From Actinomycetes bacterium (GTDB lineage Bacteria > Actinomycetota > Acidimicrobiia > Acidimicrobiales > UBA8190), in contig JAJYAB010000137.1 of the NCBI GenBank assembly GCA_021779775.1, forward strand, positions 1-5,584: a stretch of DNA of 5,584 bases, written 5' to 3'. The notes under the pieces were generated by a model that had not been told where the DNA came from, made no database searches, and saw only the letters and a program-made list of their open reading frames with translations. Within the stretch, counting starts at the first letter, position 1, and the number at the start of each line of letters is the position of its first letter. Both the position numbers and the translations under genes were made by a program. Positions 1 to 4,821 of this stretch are shown one piece after another.

Positions 1-119
1 GTGAGCAGCGGTTTCTTCACTTTCGCCGGGTGCGAACGAGTCGGGAAATTGGGCCGCCGTGCGCGATCCGTGCGCGAACGGGCGGGCAACAACGGTCAGT
101 GGGGCGGATCAGGCGCGAA
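1..119. other. Left-edge segment without a supportable gene
   Basis: Several frames are open here on both strands, as expected at this GC content, but none gives a recognisable protein. The frame of the downstream thioesterase is open back to the window edge (GTG at 30), yet its translation here is arginine/glycine-rich and unlike any family I know. A minus-strand frame in the first 60 bases reads protein-like but has no start codon after its upstream in-frame stop. I see no RNA gene or clear promoter. Confidence 0.4.
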
Positions 120-503
120 ATGTGCGGCATCGTTGGCGGCCTGGACAGCCGGCGCCGGGTGCCAAATGGGTCGGGTTCCAGCGGTAGTGATCTGTTCGTG
201 GCCCGAGATGAACCGGACATCGGCACACCGTTCCAGAAGTGGCTCGTTCTTCGCTGGGAGATGCTCGACGACGGCTCGGACGGTGTGTCCGTCGAAATGA
301 ACATGCGTGACGACCTCCGAGGCCCGGCTGGCTCGCTGGAGGGCGGCGTCGTCTCTACCCTCGCGGACGTTGCAGGCGCATCGGCAATAGCACGAACGGT
401 GGGTATGGTCGCCACCCAGCACGTTGCGCTCTCCTTTCTTGCCCCCGGACGAGTCGGACCCATCCGGGCCACCGCCGTCCCCCTGCGATTCCAGACCTCC
501 TGA
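120..503 (+). CDS. PaaI-like hotdog-fold thioesterase, 3' end truncated by an insertion sequence
   Basis: This is the N-terminal and central part of a PaaI/acyl-CoA thioesterase-type hotdog protein; the family hydrolyses acyl-CoA thioesters in the cytosol. The visible core, numbered from the ATG at 120, is a first strand (WEMLDDG), then DDLRGPAGSLEGGVVSTLADVAG, where the usual HGG motif is LEGG (E74-G76) with D83 in the hotdog helix, then the strand HVALSFLAPGRVGPIRATAVPLR. Family members normally continue for about 30 more residues after this strand. Here the frame changes to FQTS and stops at a TGA lying inside the inverted repeat of the neighbouring IS, so the last strand is missing and the product is probably inactive. 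The start is uncertain. ATG 120 is the first ATG, but GTG 198 would give the usual N-terminal length, and GTG 30 is also open. No good ribosome binding site decides between them. The family call is from motif recognition. Confidence 0.6.
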   Translation: MCGIVGGLDSRRRVPNGSGSSGSDLFVARDEPDIGTPFQKWLVLRWEMLDDGSDGVSVEMNMRDDLRGPAGSLEGGVVSTLADVAGASAIARTVGMVATQHVALSFLAPGRVGPIRATAVPLRFQTS

Positions 504-509
504 CATGGG
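490..509 (+). repeat. Left terminal inverted repeat of the large IS
   Basis: Reads TCCAGACCTCCTGACATGGG. Against the inward reading of the other end (2749 to 2729) it matches at about 16 of 20 positions with one gap: TCCA, GAC, CTGAC and TGGG are shared. The core CTGAC(A/C)TGGG is 9 of 10 identical. The TGA at 501-503 inside this repeat ends the truncated thioesterase frame. The boundary was read by eye. Confidence 0.5.
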
Positions 510-527
510 ACCGCCGTTCCCTCGGAG

Positions 528-2684
528 TCATCGGGCGGCTTTGACCGAGTAGACCAGCGTCAGCTCGGTTCCCGGATAGCGCGTGGTGGTGCTGGTGAGT
601 TCGTCGCACAGCGCCTCCATGGCACGGGTGCGGCGTGGCGCGGAAAGCGGGTTCAAGGTGACGTGGAGCTCGTCACCTTTGACCTCGAGGTCGGCCGGGG
701 CTCGGAACATCTCACGGAGCAACGTGCGGGCCTCGTCGTCAGCTCGTGCATAGTGAGGAGCGAGGAGCCGGGCGAGGGCCGACTCGGCGTTGTAGGTGGC
801 CGTGCGGATGGCGTCCATGATGCGCTTGCGCTCGTGGGCGAGCCGCACCATCTCGGGGCGCGCCTCGGCGAGCGGGACCCTGGCCGGGATGGCCTTGGCG
901 GCGTGGGCCAGACGGTCGACCTCGGCGGTGGCGTCGGAGAAGGCCCGCCGGAGCATGGCGTCGGCCGGCCGGTCACTGAACGCGGCGGTGCCCTGCTTCG
1001 CCTCTGCGGCCGCGAGCGATCGTCGGGCCGCTGCCAGTTCCTTGTCGGCCGCCCGTCGGGCCGGGTTGGCCACGAGGCGCTCGGGGTCTGCGTCGATCGT
1101 GGCGTAGCTGTCGAGCGCGTCCAGGGCGAAATGGGCCCGCATGTAACGGAAGAAGTTCTCCGCGCGCCAGCGGGAGAACATGAGATGGGCGAGGAGGGCG
1201 GGGTCCTTGTCGTCTCGGGTGGTGAGGATGTGGGTCTGGTGCCCGGTGGCGGGGTCGAGCCGGGTGATCTGGCGCAAGACGATGCGCCGCTTCTTGTTGG
1301 CATAGGAGATGGCGACCCGGCGATCTGCGAGCCAGTACTCATGGCGTGTGCCCCGGTCGCCGGTGACGACGTGGAGCGAGAAGGCCGAGCGGGGCTCGTC
1401 GCGCAAGGGGGCCTTGCGGTAGGTGAGGAGGTGGAAGCCTTCCAGCGCGAGCTCTTTGAAGAGCTTGGGGCTCCACCCGCCCCGGTCGAAGCAGATCGTC
1501 GGGCGGGCATCGTCGCCGACGAGTCCCCGGATAGCGGCCGTCACCTTCTTCAGCTCGGCCACGAGACTCGAGGAGGCTGCCTCCCACACGAGCAGTCCGT
1601 CGCCGAAGCGGTCGCAGGCCCAGGTGTCTGACACCGCCGACATGGCCAGGCGGGCCCGGGCGACATGAGCCTTTTGGATCTCGCGCCCGCCGTGGTAGGC
1701 GCGGACGTGGCCGTCTATGTAGAAGATGCCCGAGACCTCCGTCGCGCCCCGTTCCACGTGGTGGCGGGCGAGCGCCTCGATGAGCTGGTCTGCGCGTCCC
1801 AAGCCGGCCAGCTCCTCCATGCGCCGGCGCAGGGTCTTCACCTCCGGCACCCGGTCGAGACCGATGAGGCGTCCGACGTCGACCGGATCGAGCCGGGTGA
1901 GCCCCTCGGCCCGGGGCTCGCCCAACAAGGCGGCAAAGCATACGCAGAGAAGAAGAGAACGAAGGCCGTAGTAGGCGGCACGGGCGGTGCCGTAAACCGA
2001 GGCAGCGACATCGAGGAGCCCGGTCGCCGCCAGGGCGGGCAGGACGAGCAGAACACCAGCCAACGGCAGTGACGCGCCTTGGGTGATGACCGGCTCAGCG
2101 CCCGTGAGCAGCCCCGCCCACGCCGCCTGGCGCTCGGCGACTCGGGGGACGGGCCGGGCCAACGGCTCGAGCGCAGGGGGTTCGGCTCGTGCCTCGACCA
2201 CCGGGGCTGGCGGTGCAGCGCCCGCAGCGGCCAGCGCCCGAAAGACCATGTTCTTCGACACCCCGGCCCGCCGGGCGACCTCGGCCTGGGCCAGCCCCTC
2301 GTGGCGCAGAGCGACGATCTCGGCCCGCTTCTCCTCGGTCAACTTGGAGGGGCCCTTGGGGCCCGGACGCCGCGGAACGAGGCCCTCGACACCGGCCGCC
2401 TCGTAGCGCCGGCGCCACACGATGAGGGTGTCCTCGTCCACGCCGAACGCCGAGGCCACCTGACGCTGGAAGGCTGCCTTGATCATGACCAGCTGCACGG
2501 CAGCCAGCTTGCTCATCGCCCGGTCCTCGGCCGACCAGCTCCACGTCGCCTGGCCCCAGACGAACACCGCACCGGTACCGTCAGTCTCCTCGAAAAGCCA
2601 CACGGCATCGGAGATCCGTACCGGTCCCTGCGGGACGAGGGGGAGCGGCTGGTGCACCGCCGAAGTCTGCACTGCCAGCGCCAT
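528..2684 (-). CDS. DDE transposase of a large insertion sequence (718 aa)
   Basis: This is a transposase that would cut and join the ends of its own element. The N-terminus holds an unusual leader (1-55). A first helix-turn-helix-like segment follows at about 60-100, ending with RRRYEAAGVEGL. A second HTH at about 115-152 (ELAQAEVARRAGVSKN-type helix pair) resembles Hin/resolvase or IS-type DNA binding. A Pro/Ala-rich linker (155-180) leads to the catalytic region. Candidate catalytic residues are D324 in FYIDGHVRAYHG, D400 in TICFDRGGW and E509 in FSRWRAENFFRYM; the last is the R..E pattern typical of IS4-like enzymes. A helical, charged segment (about 540-620) and a conserved-looking C-terminus with LNPLSAPRRTRAMEALC and RYPGTELTL follow. 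At 718 aa it is much longer than common 400-500 aa IS4 transposases, but the frame is unbroken. The ATG at 2684 has a strong site, GGAGGG (2693-2688), just upstream. The family call is mine from motifs; the exact IS family is open. Confidence 0.85.
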   Translation of the reverse strand: MALAVQTSAVHQPLPLVPQGPVRISDAVWLFEETDGTGAVFVWGQATWSWSAEDRAMSKLAAVQLVMIKAAFQRQVASAFGVDEDTLIVWRRRYEAAGVEGLVPRRPGPKGPSKLTEEKRAEIVALRHEGLAQAEVARRAGVSKNMVFRALAAAGAAPPAPVVEARAEPPALEPLARPVPRVAERQAAWAGLLTGAEPVITQGASLPLAGVLLVLPALAATGLLDVAASVYGTARAAYYGLRSLLLCVCFAALLGEPRAEGLTRLDPVDVGRLIGLDRVPEVKTLRRRMEELAGLGRADQLIEALARHHVERGATEVSGIFYIDGHVRAYHGGREIQKAHVARARLAMSAVSDTWACDRFGDGLLVWEAASSSLVAELKKVTAAIRGLVGDDARPTICFDRGGWSPKLFKELALEGFHLLTYRKAPLRDEPRSAFSLHVVTGDRGTRHEYWLADRRVAISYANKKRRIVLRQITRLDPATGHQTHILTTRDDKDPALLAHLMFSRWRAENFFRYMRAHFALDALDSYATIDADPERLVANPARRAADKELAAARRSLAAAEAKQGTAAFSDRPADAMLRRAFSDATAEVDRLAHAAKAIPARVPLAEARPEMVRLAHERKRIMDAIRTATYNAESALARLLAPHYARADDEARTLLREMFRAPADLEVKGDELHVTLNPLSAPRRTRAMEALCDELTSTTTRYPGTELTLVYSVKAAR

Positions 2685-2717
2685 CCGCCCTCCAGAGTCA
2701 TTCGATCATCCGATTGG

Positions 2718-2746
2718 ATTATAGAACACCCAGGTCAGCGAGTCGT
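2718..2746 (-). promoter_or_regulatory. Putative promoter of the large transposase
   Basis: Reading leftward, a perfect TATAAT box (2723-2718) lies 33 bases before the transposase start codon. That is notable in such GC-rich DNA. Seventeen bases upstream sits ACGACT (2746-2741), which keeps only the GAC core of a TTGACA -35 box and falls inside the terminal repeat. Transcription would begin near 2711, giving a short leader with the GGAGGG ribosome site at 2693-2688. The -10 box is seen directly; promoter activity is inferred. Confidence 0.5.
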
Positions 2747-2749
2747 GGA
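2729..2749 (-). repeat. Right terminal inverted repeat of the large IS
   Basis: Read inward on the minus strand it begins TCCACGACTC and ends CTGACCTGGG. It pairs with the left end at 490-509 with one gap and four mismatches. The outermost bases are uncertain, because no target duplication is visible to fix the end. Part of the transposase promoter (-35 region) falls within it. Confidence 0.5.
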
Positions 2750-2847
2750 CCTTCCCAGGTGAAACGGCTGCGACAAGGCCCCATGTCAGGAGGTCTGGAA
2801 CGCACTGCCGTGATCCGGATAGCCCTTTCCGACATTTCGTCCGGTCG

Positions 2848-3255
2848 GTGCTGGGCCCTGACGCCGAATTCGATCTCCACGGCGGCAAGCTCCGGGTGCT
2901 GGCTGTGGACATCTACGACACGACCATCGACATTCGCTGGCGGGTCGGCCCGGAGCCTGACGTCGCCGCCGTCTTCCCTTCCGAAGTTGCCCAGCTGGTT
3001 CATGACACCGAGGGAACCGACGACTGGGCAGCCGAAGAGCTGCAGACGAAGGGCAAGCAGCGCCTTCACGTGAGACGGCTCTTCAGGTTCCAACTGAGCG
3101 ATGATGTCGGCACGGAGTACATGTCCAGCGGGGCCAGTAGCGGTGGGGGCGGGGGCGAAACGACCGGGAACGCCACGTTCGCGCCGGCCCCTCCTCAGGA
3201 TGCTTCGGTGGTGACGCTGACTTGGCATGGTGTGGAGGTACCGATCCCGCTGTAG
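2848..3255 (+). CDS. Hypothetical protein, probably 5'-truncated at the IS junction
   Basis: I do not recognise a named family. The frame is open from 2725 without ATG, and the only start is GTG 2848. Coding character seems to begin before that GTG (FRHFVRSVLGPDAEF reads as one unit), so the native start was probably lost at the IS boundary near 2750. From the GTG the product is 135 aa. It has a strand-rich N-terminal part (KLRVLAVDIYDTTIDIRWRV, 15-33), an acidic helical stretch (45-72, with TEGTDDWAAEEL), a second strand (LFRFQLSDDVGTEYMSSG, 78-95), a glycine run (99-103) and a final strand (SVVTLTWHGVEVPIPL). There is no signal peptide or membrane segment. The alternating pattern suggests a small soluble beta-sandwich. 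A hairpin follows directly after the stop. Function is unknown. Confidence 0.55.
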   Translation: MLGPDAEFDLHGGKLRVLAVDIYDTTIDIRWRVGPEPDVAAVFPSEVAQLVHDTEGTDDWAAEELQTKGKQRLHVRRLFRFQLSDDVGTEYMSSGASSGGGGGETTGNATFAPAPPQDASVVTLTWHGVEVPIPL

Positions 3256-3291
3256 CGGCGCCCGATGGCGGTCCCCTCAATCGGGCACCGC
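3255..3291 (+). terminator. Hairpin after the hypothetical gene, possible terminator
   Basis: Starting at the last base of the stop codon, GCGGCGCCCGAT (3255-3266) can pair with ATCGGGCACCGC (3280-3291): an 11-bp stem with one C-A mismatch and a 13-base loop. There is no T-run after it, which is common for terminator-like hairpins in GC-rich actinobacteria. Its position between two converging genes fits a terminator role. Confidence 0.45.
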
Positions 3292-3398
3292 GCCGGTAGG
3301 AACATCTCCCAGGCACTGAGCGTCCTGGACGCGCCGTGGATGGCGCCAACGAGCCGGCGGTAGGCAGCAGTGGCGCTCCCCGGGTGTGCCGCACTTCG

Positions 3399-3415
3399 GG
3401 GATACGGAGAATCCC
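3399..3415 (-). terminator. Short hairpin downstream of DUF2442 gene
   Basis: GGGAT (3399-3403) and ATCCC (3411-3415) form a 5-bp stem with a 7-base loop, beginning eight bases past the DUF2442 stop when read leftward. It is short and lacks a T-run, so this is a weak candidate for the end of the DUF4160-DUF2442 transcript. Confidence 0.2.
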
Positions 3416-3422
3416 TGACAAC

Positions 3423-3737
3423 CTACCCAGTCACCGTGTGGGTGCTCGGGCTCGGTACCTCGCGGAAGTGGTTGACGCCTGCCGGCTCGAAGTCGCCATG
3501 GAGCACCGCCGGGTCGAGATCCAATCCGTTGGGCCAGGTGACCGTCCGGCTCTCTGGATCAACCCGCACCTGAGCGAAGTACCGAGGGTCGTCGAGCGGC
3601 GCAAAGACCGTTCCGCTGTTCGACCCGGCCACGAACTCGAGCTCGCGGACGAGCCCGTCGTCGAAGGTGAGTCGTATCACGTGCGCGCGAGGCACCTCGA
3701 CCTTCTCGATGTGGGGGATCCAGTAGCTGGTCTTCAT
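3423..3737 (-). CDS. DUF2442 family protein, second gene of a TA-like pair
   Basis: This is a 104-aa soluble protein matching the DUF2442 pattern. An N-terminal strand (IEKVEVPRAHVIRLTFDDGLVRELEF) is followed by the FAPLDDPRYFAQVRVD segment (positions 45-60) and the diagnostic TVTWPNGLDLDPAVLH ending. The C-terminal tail beyond this (about 20 residues, ending in VPSPSTHTVTG) is longer than the minimal domain. The biochemical role of DUF2442 is not established. It is recurrently found next to DUF4160 genes and is usually discussed as the antitoxin-like or partner member. The ATG at 3737 was chosen over an upstream start at 3824 because its A-T-G-A overlaps the TGA of the DUF4160 gene by four bases. 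The domain also begins immediately, and the upstream 29 residues are low-quality shadow of the DUF4160 frame. No strong ribosome site precedes it, which fits translational coupling. Confidence 0.85.
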   Translation of the reverse strand: MKTSYWIPHIEKVEVPRAHVIRLTFDDGLVRELEFVAGSNSGTVFAPLDDPRYFAQVRVDPESRTVTWPNGLDLDPAVLHGDFEPAGVNHFREVPSPSTHTVTG

Positions 3738-3994
3738 GGCAACGGCTCTATGGTAGCGGGAGCCTGGTTGACCCGGGCCTTCACCCAGGCCGCCTCCAGT
3801 TCGCCTTGACGCAGGCGGTGCCACGTGCGCACGAGGCTCAGTGCCCGTCTGGGGAGCGAACCTTGCATCACGGACCCGTCGGCGATCACGATCCAGGCCT
3901 CATGCTCGCCGTACGTTGCATGGTAGTGCGGAGGATTGTGATCGTCCCAGTAGACGTAGATGGCGACCCCGTAGAAGTACGAAAGCCGCGGCAC
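3734..3994 (-). CDS. DUF4160 family protein, first gene of a TA-like pair
   Basis: This is an 86-aa protein with the full DUF4160 signature: a short leading strand (LSYFYGVAIYVYWDDHNPPHYHATYGEHEAWIVIADG, positions 4-40) containing the conserved DHNPPHYHA core. GSLPRRALSLVRTWHRLRQGELEAAW (45-70) follows. The paired histidines H19, H23 and H25 (DHNPPHYH) look like a metal or catalytic site, but no activity is proven for the family. Together with DUF2442 it forms a compact two-gene cassette resembling type II toxin-antitoxin operons; which member is toxic is not known to me. The start is GTG at 3994, which gives the normal family length. No Shine-Dalgarno is seen, and a TANNNT box ends seven bases upstream, suggesting a leaderless transcript. 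The length is typical and nothing is missing. Confidence 0.85.
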   Translation of the reverse strand: MPRLSYFYGVAIYVYWDDHNPPHYHATYGEHEAWIVIADGSVMQGSLPRRALSLVRTWHRLRQGELEAAWVKARVNQAPATIEPLP

Positions 3995-4000
3995 GACCGC

Positions 4001-4006
4001 ACGCTA
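4001..4006 (-). promoter_or_regulatory. Possible -10 box for leaderless DUF4160-DUF2442 transcript
   Basis: Read leftward this is TAGCGT, fitting the actinobacterial TANNNT -10 pattern, with six bases between it and the GTG start codon at 3994. Transcription from the usual distance would start at the G of GTG, giving a leaderless message, consistent with the missing ribosome site. No good -35 box is visible. The motif is short, so confidence is low. Confidence 0.3.
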
Positions 4007-4191
4007 CGTCGAGCCTGTGACAGTTGACGGTGGCACGGCGGGAGCTCGGGGTGCCCCCTACCAACGAGCTCGCCTGTCCCACTACCGCGCCGGCCCTCTG
4101 CCCACGAAGTGCCGTACGGGACGCCCGCCCAGGCATCCTGCGACCCCGAGGCTTGAGGCCTCACATAGCTTGACCTCCCCGCTGCCTTCCT

Positions 4192-4198
4192 AGAGGAG
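4192..4198 (+). promoter_or_regulatory. Ribosome binding site-like AGAGGAG before the coupling-protein remnant
   Basis: AGAGGAG lies ten bases before the GTG at 4209 and directly after an in-frame TAG (4191-4193). It decides the start of the remnant frame and raises the possibility that the truncated protein is translated. It may equally be accidental. Confidence 0.35.
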
Positions 4199-4208
4199 CC
4201 CCCTTCCA

Positions 4209-4793
4209 GTGCGGACGCTGGTCGGCGCGCTGGTCGAAGACATGGTCGACGCCGCCCGGCGGCTCGCCGCCCACTCACCCAGCCAGCGCCTCGACCCGCC
4301 TTTGACCGTGGTCCTCGACGAGACCGCCAACTATCCCCTCGGCTCGCTGCCGGCCCTGATGAGCGACGGCGGCGGATCCGGCATCTGCACCCTGGCCGTG
4401 CTCCAATCCCTCGCCCAAGCCCGAGACCGCTGGGGACGAGACGCCGCCGGGGCGATCTGGGACGCGGCGATCGTCAAACTGATCCTCGGAGGATGCGCCA
4501 ACGCGGACGACCTCGCCGACCTCTCCCGCCTCATCGGCGACCGCGAAGTCCGCGAATGGTCCGAAACCCGAACCGGCGGCGCCATACCCAGCTCGACCTC
4601 GACCTCGACCCGGCGGCGCCCGATCTTGGAGCCCGCCGACCTGCGCCGGCTTCCCCTCGGATACGGCCTGCTGCTGCTTCGCTCCGCTGCGCCGATCATG
4701 CTGCGCGTGACCCCCTGGATCGCACGGCGCGACGCCGCCGAGCTCGCCGCCGGCCGGGCACACTTCGAGAACCCGGACCGTGGCCATGCGTAA
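4209..4793 (+). CDS. C-terminal remnant of a TraG/VirD4-type conjugative coupling protein
   Basis: Full-length coupling proteins of this type are membrane-anchored hexameric ATPases of about 500-650 aa that feed DNA to a type IV secretion or conjugation channel. These 194 residues match only the C-terminal third. LVGALVEDMVDAARRLA (4-20) is followed by Walker B LTVVLDETAN (32-41, D37/E38). Next come SDGGGSGICTLAVLQSLAQARDRWG (52-76), with Q66 in the place of the sensor glutamine, and VKLILGGCANADDLADLSRLIGDREV (89-114). An SSTSTST linker (129-134) encoded by a CTCGAC x3 repeat and the closing RRLPLGYGLLLLRSAAPIMLRVTPW (146-170) complete it. Walker A and the N-terminal membrane helices are missing, and an in-frame stop at 4191 closes the frame upstream. 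It cannot be an active coupling ATPase on its own. The following DUF4913 gene is a usual neighbour of such genes in actinobacteria. Confidence 0.8.
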   Translation: MRTLVGALVEDMVDAARRLAAHSPSQRLDPPLTVVLDETANYPLGSLPALMSDGGGSGICTLAVLQSLAQARDRWGRDAAGAIWDAAIVKLILGGCANADDLADLSRLIGDREVREWSETRTGGAIPSSTSTSTRRRPILEPADLRRLPLGYGLLLLRSAAPIMLRVTPWIARRDAAELAAGRAHFENPDRGHA

Positions 4794-4821
4794 CCGCCGC
4801 CAGGCGATCCCGCCGCAGTGA
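4786..4821 (+). other. Tiny 11-codon ORF bridging coupling-protein remnant and DUF4913
   Basis: The ATG at 4786 overlaps the end of the upstream gene. The frame reads MRNRRQAIPPQ, and its TGA (4819-4821) overlaps the GTG of the DUF4913 gene as GTGA. This could pass ribosomes from one gene to the next, since DUF4913 lacks a good ribosome site. Being so short, it may be accidental. Confidence 0.15.

Larger units (their letters stand above)
490..2749 (-). mobile_element. Complete-looking insertion sequence with a single large DDE transposase (about 2.26 kb)
   Basis: The boundaries are inferred from two independent cues. The thioesterase homology on the left breaks off at about 488, and imperfect inverted repeats occur at 490-509 and 2729-2749. 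Between them sits one transposase gene that nearly fills the element, as in a typical IS. There is no obvious target-site duplication, since the bases outside the two ends do not match. The flanking genes are also different (thioesterase on the left, an unknown protein on the right). The element thus marks a rearrangement breakpoint, or was joined to a new neighbour by recombination with another copy. I cannot assign the IS family firmly. The transposase looks IS4/IS1634-like or belongs to an unclassified group. Confidence 0.6.
3995..4208. other. Intergenic region between divergent TA-like pair and coupling-protein fragment
   Basis: No gene is supported here. It holds a perfect 10-bp palindrome TGAGGCCTCA (4154-4163), part of an alternative GAGGC/GCCTC hairpin (4148-4162). 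It also holds an inverted repeat GAGCTCG (4042-4048) / CGAGCTC (4065-4071) with a 16-base loop. Either could be an operator for the minus-strand pair, though chance is quite possible. The left breakpoint of the coupling-protein remnant must lie at its right edge, near 4205. Confidence 0.35.

Noticed and set aside
653..1631. Two long open frames opposite or out of phase with the transposase (653-1510 minus, 663-1631 plus)
   Set aside because: They overlap the transposase catalytic region and have no recognisable motifs.
2719..3228. Minus-strand frame opposite the hypothetical gene
   Set aside because: The plus-strand translation has regular strand-like patterning and a hairpin after its stop; the minus frame has low-complexity Arg/Pro sequence.
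3738..3824. 29-residue N-terminal extension of the DUF2442 frame
   Set aside because: It lies inside the DUF4160 gene, is Gly/Pro/Arg-rich and unrelated to the family. The ATGA overlap start at 3737 is better.
4592..4610. CTCGAC repeated three times, possible slippage site
   Set aside because: It encodes a Ser-Thr linker in the coupling protein and is too short to imply phase variation or a functional repeat array.
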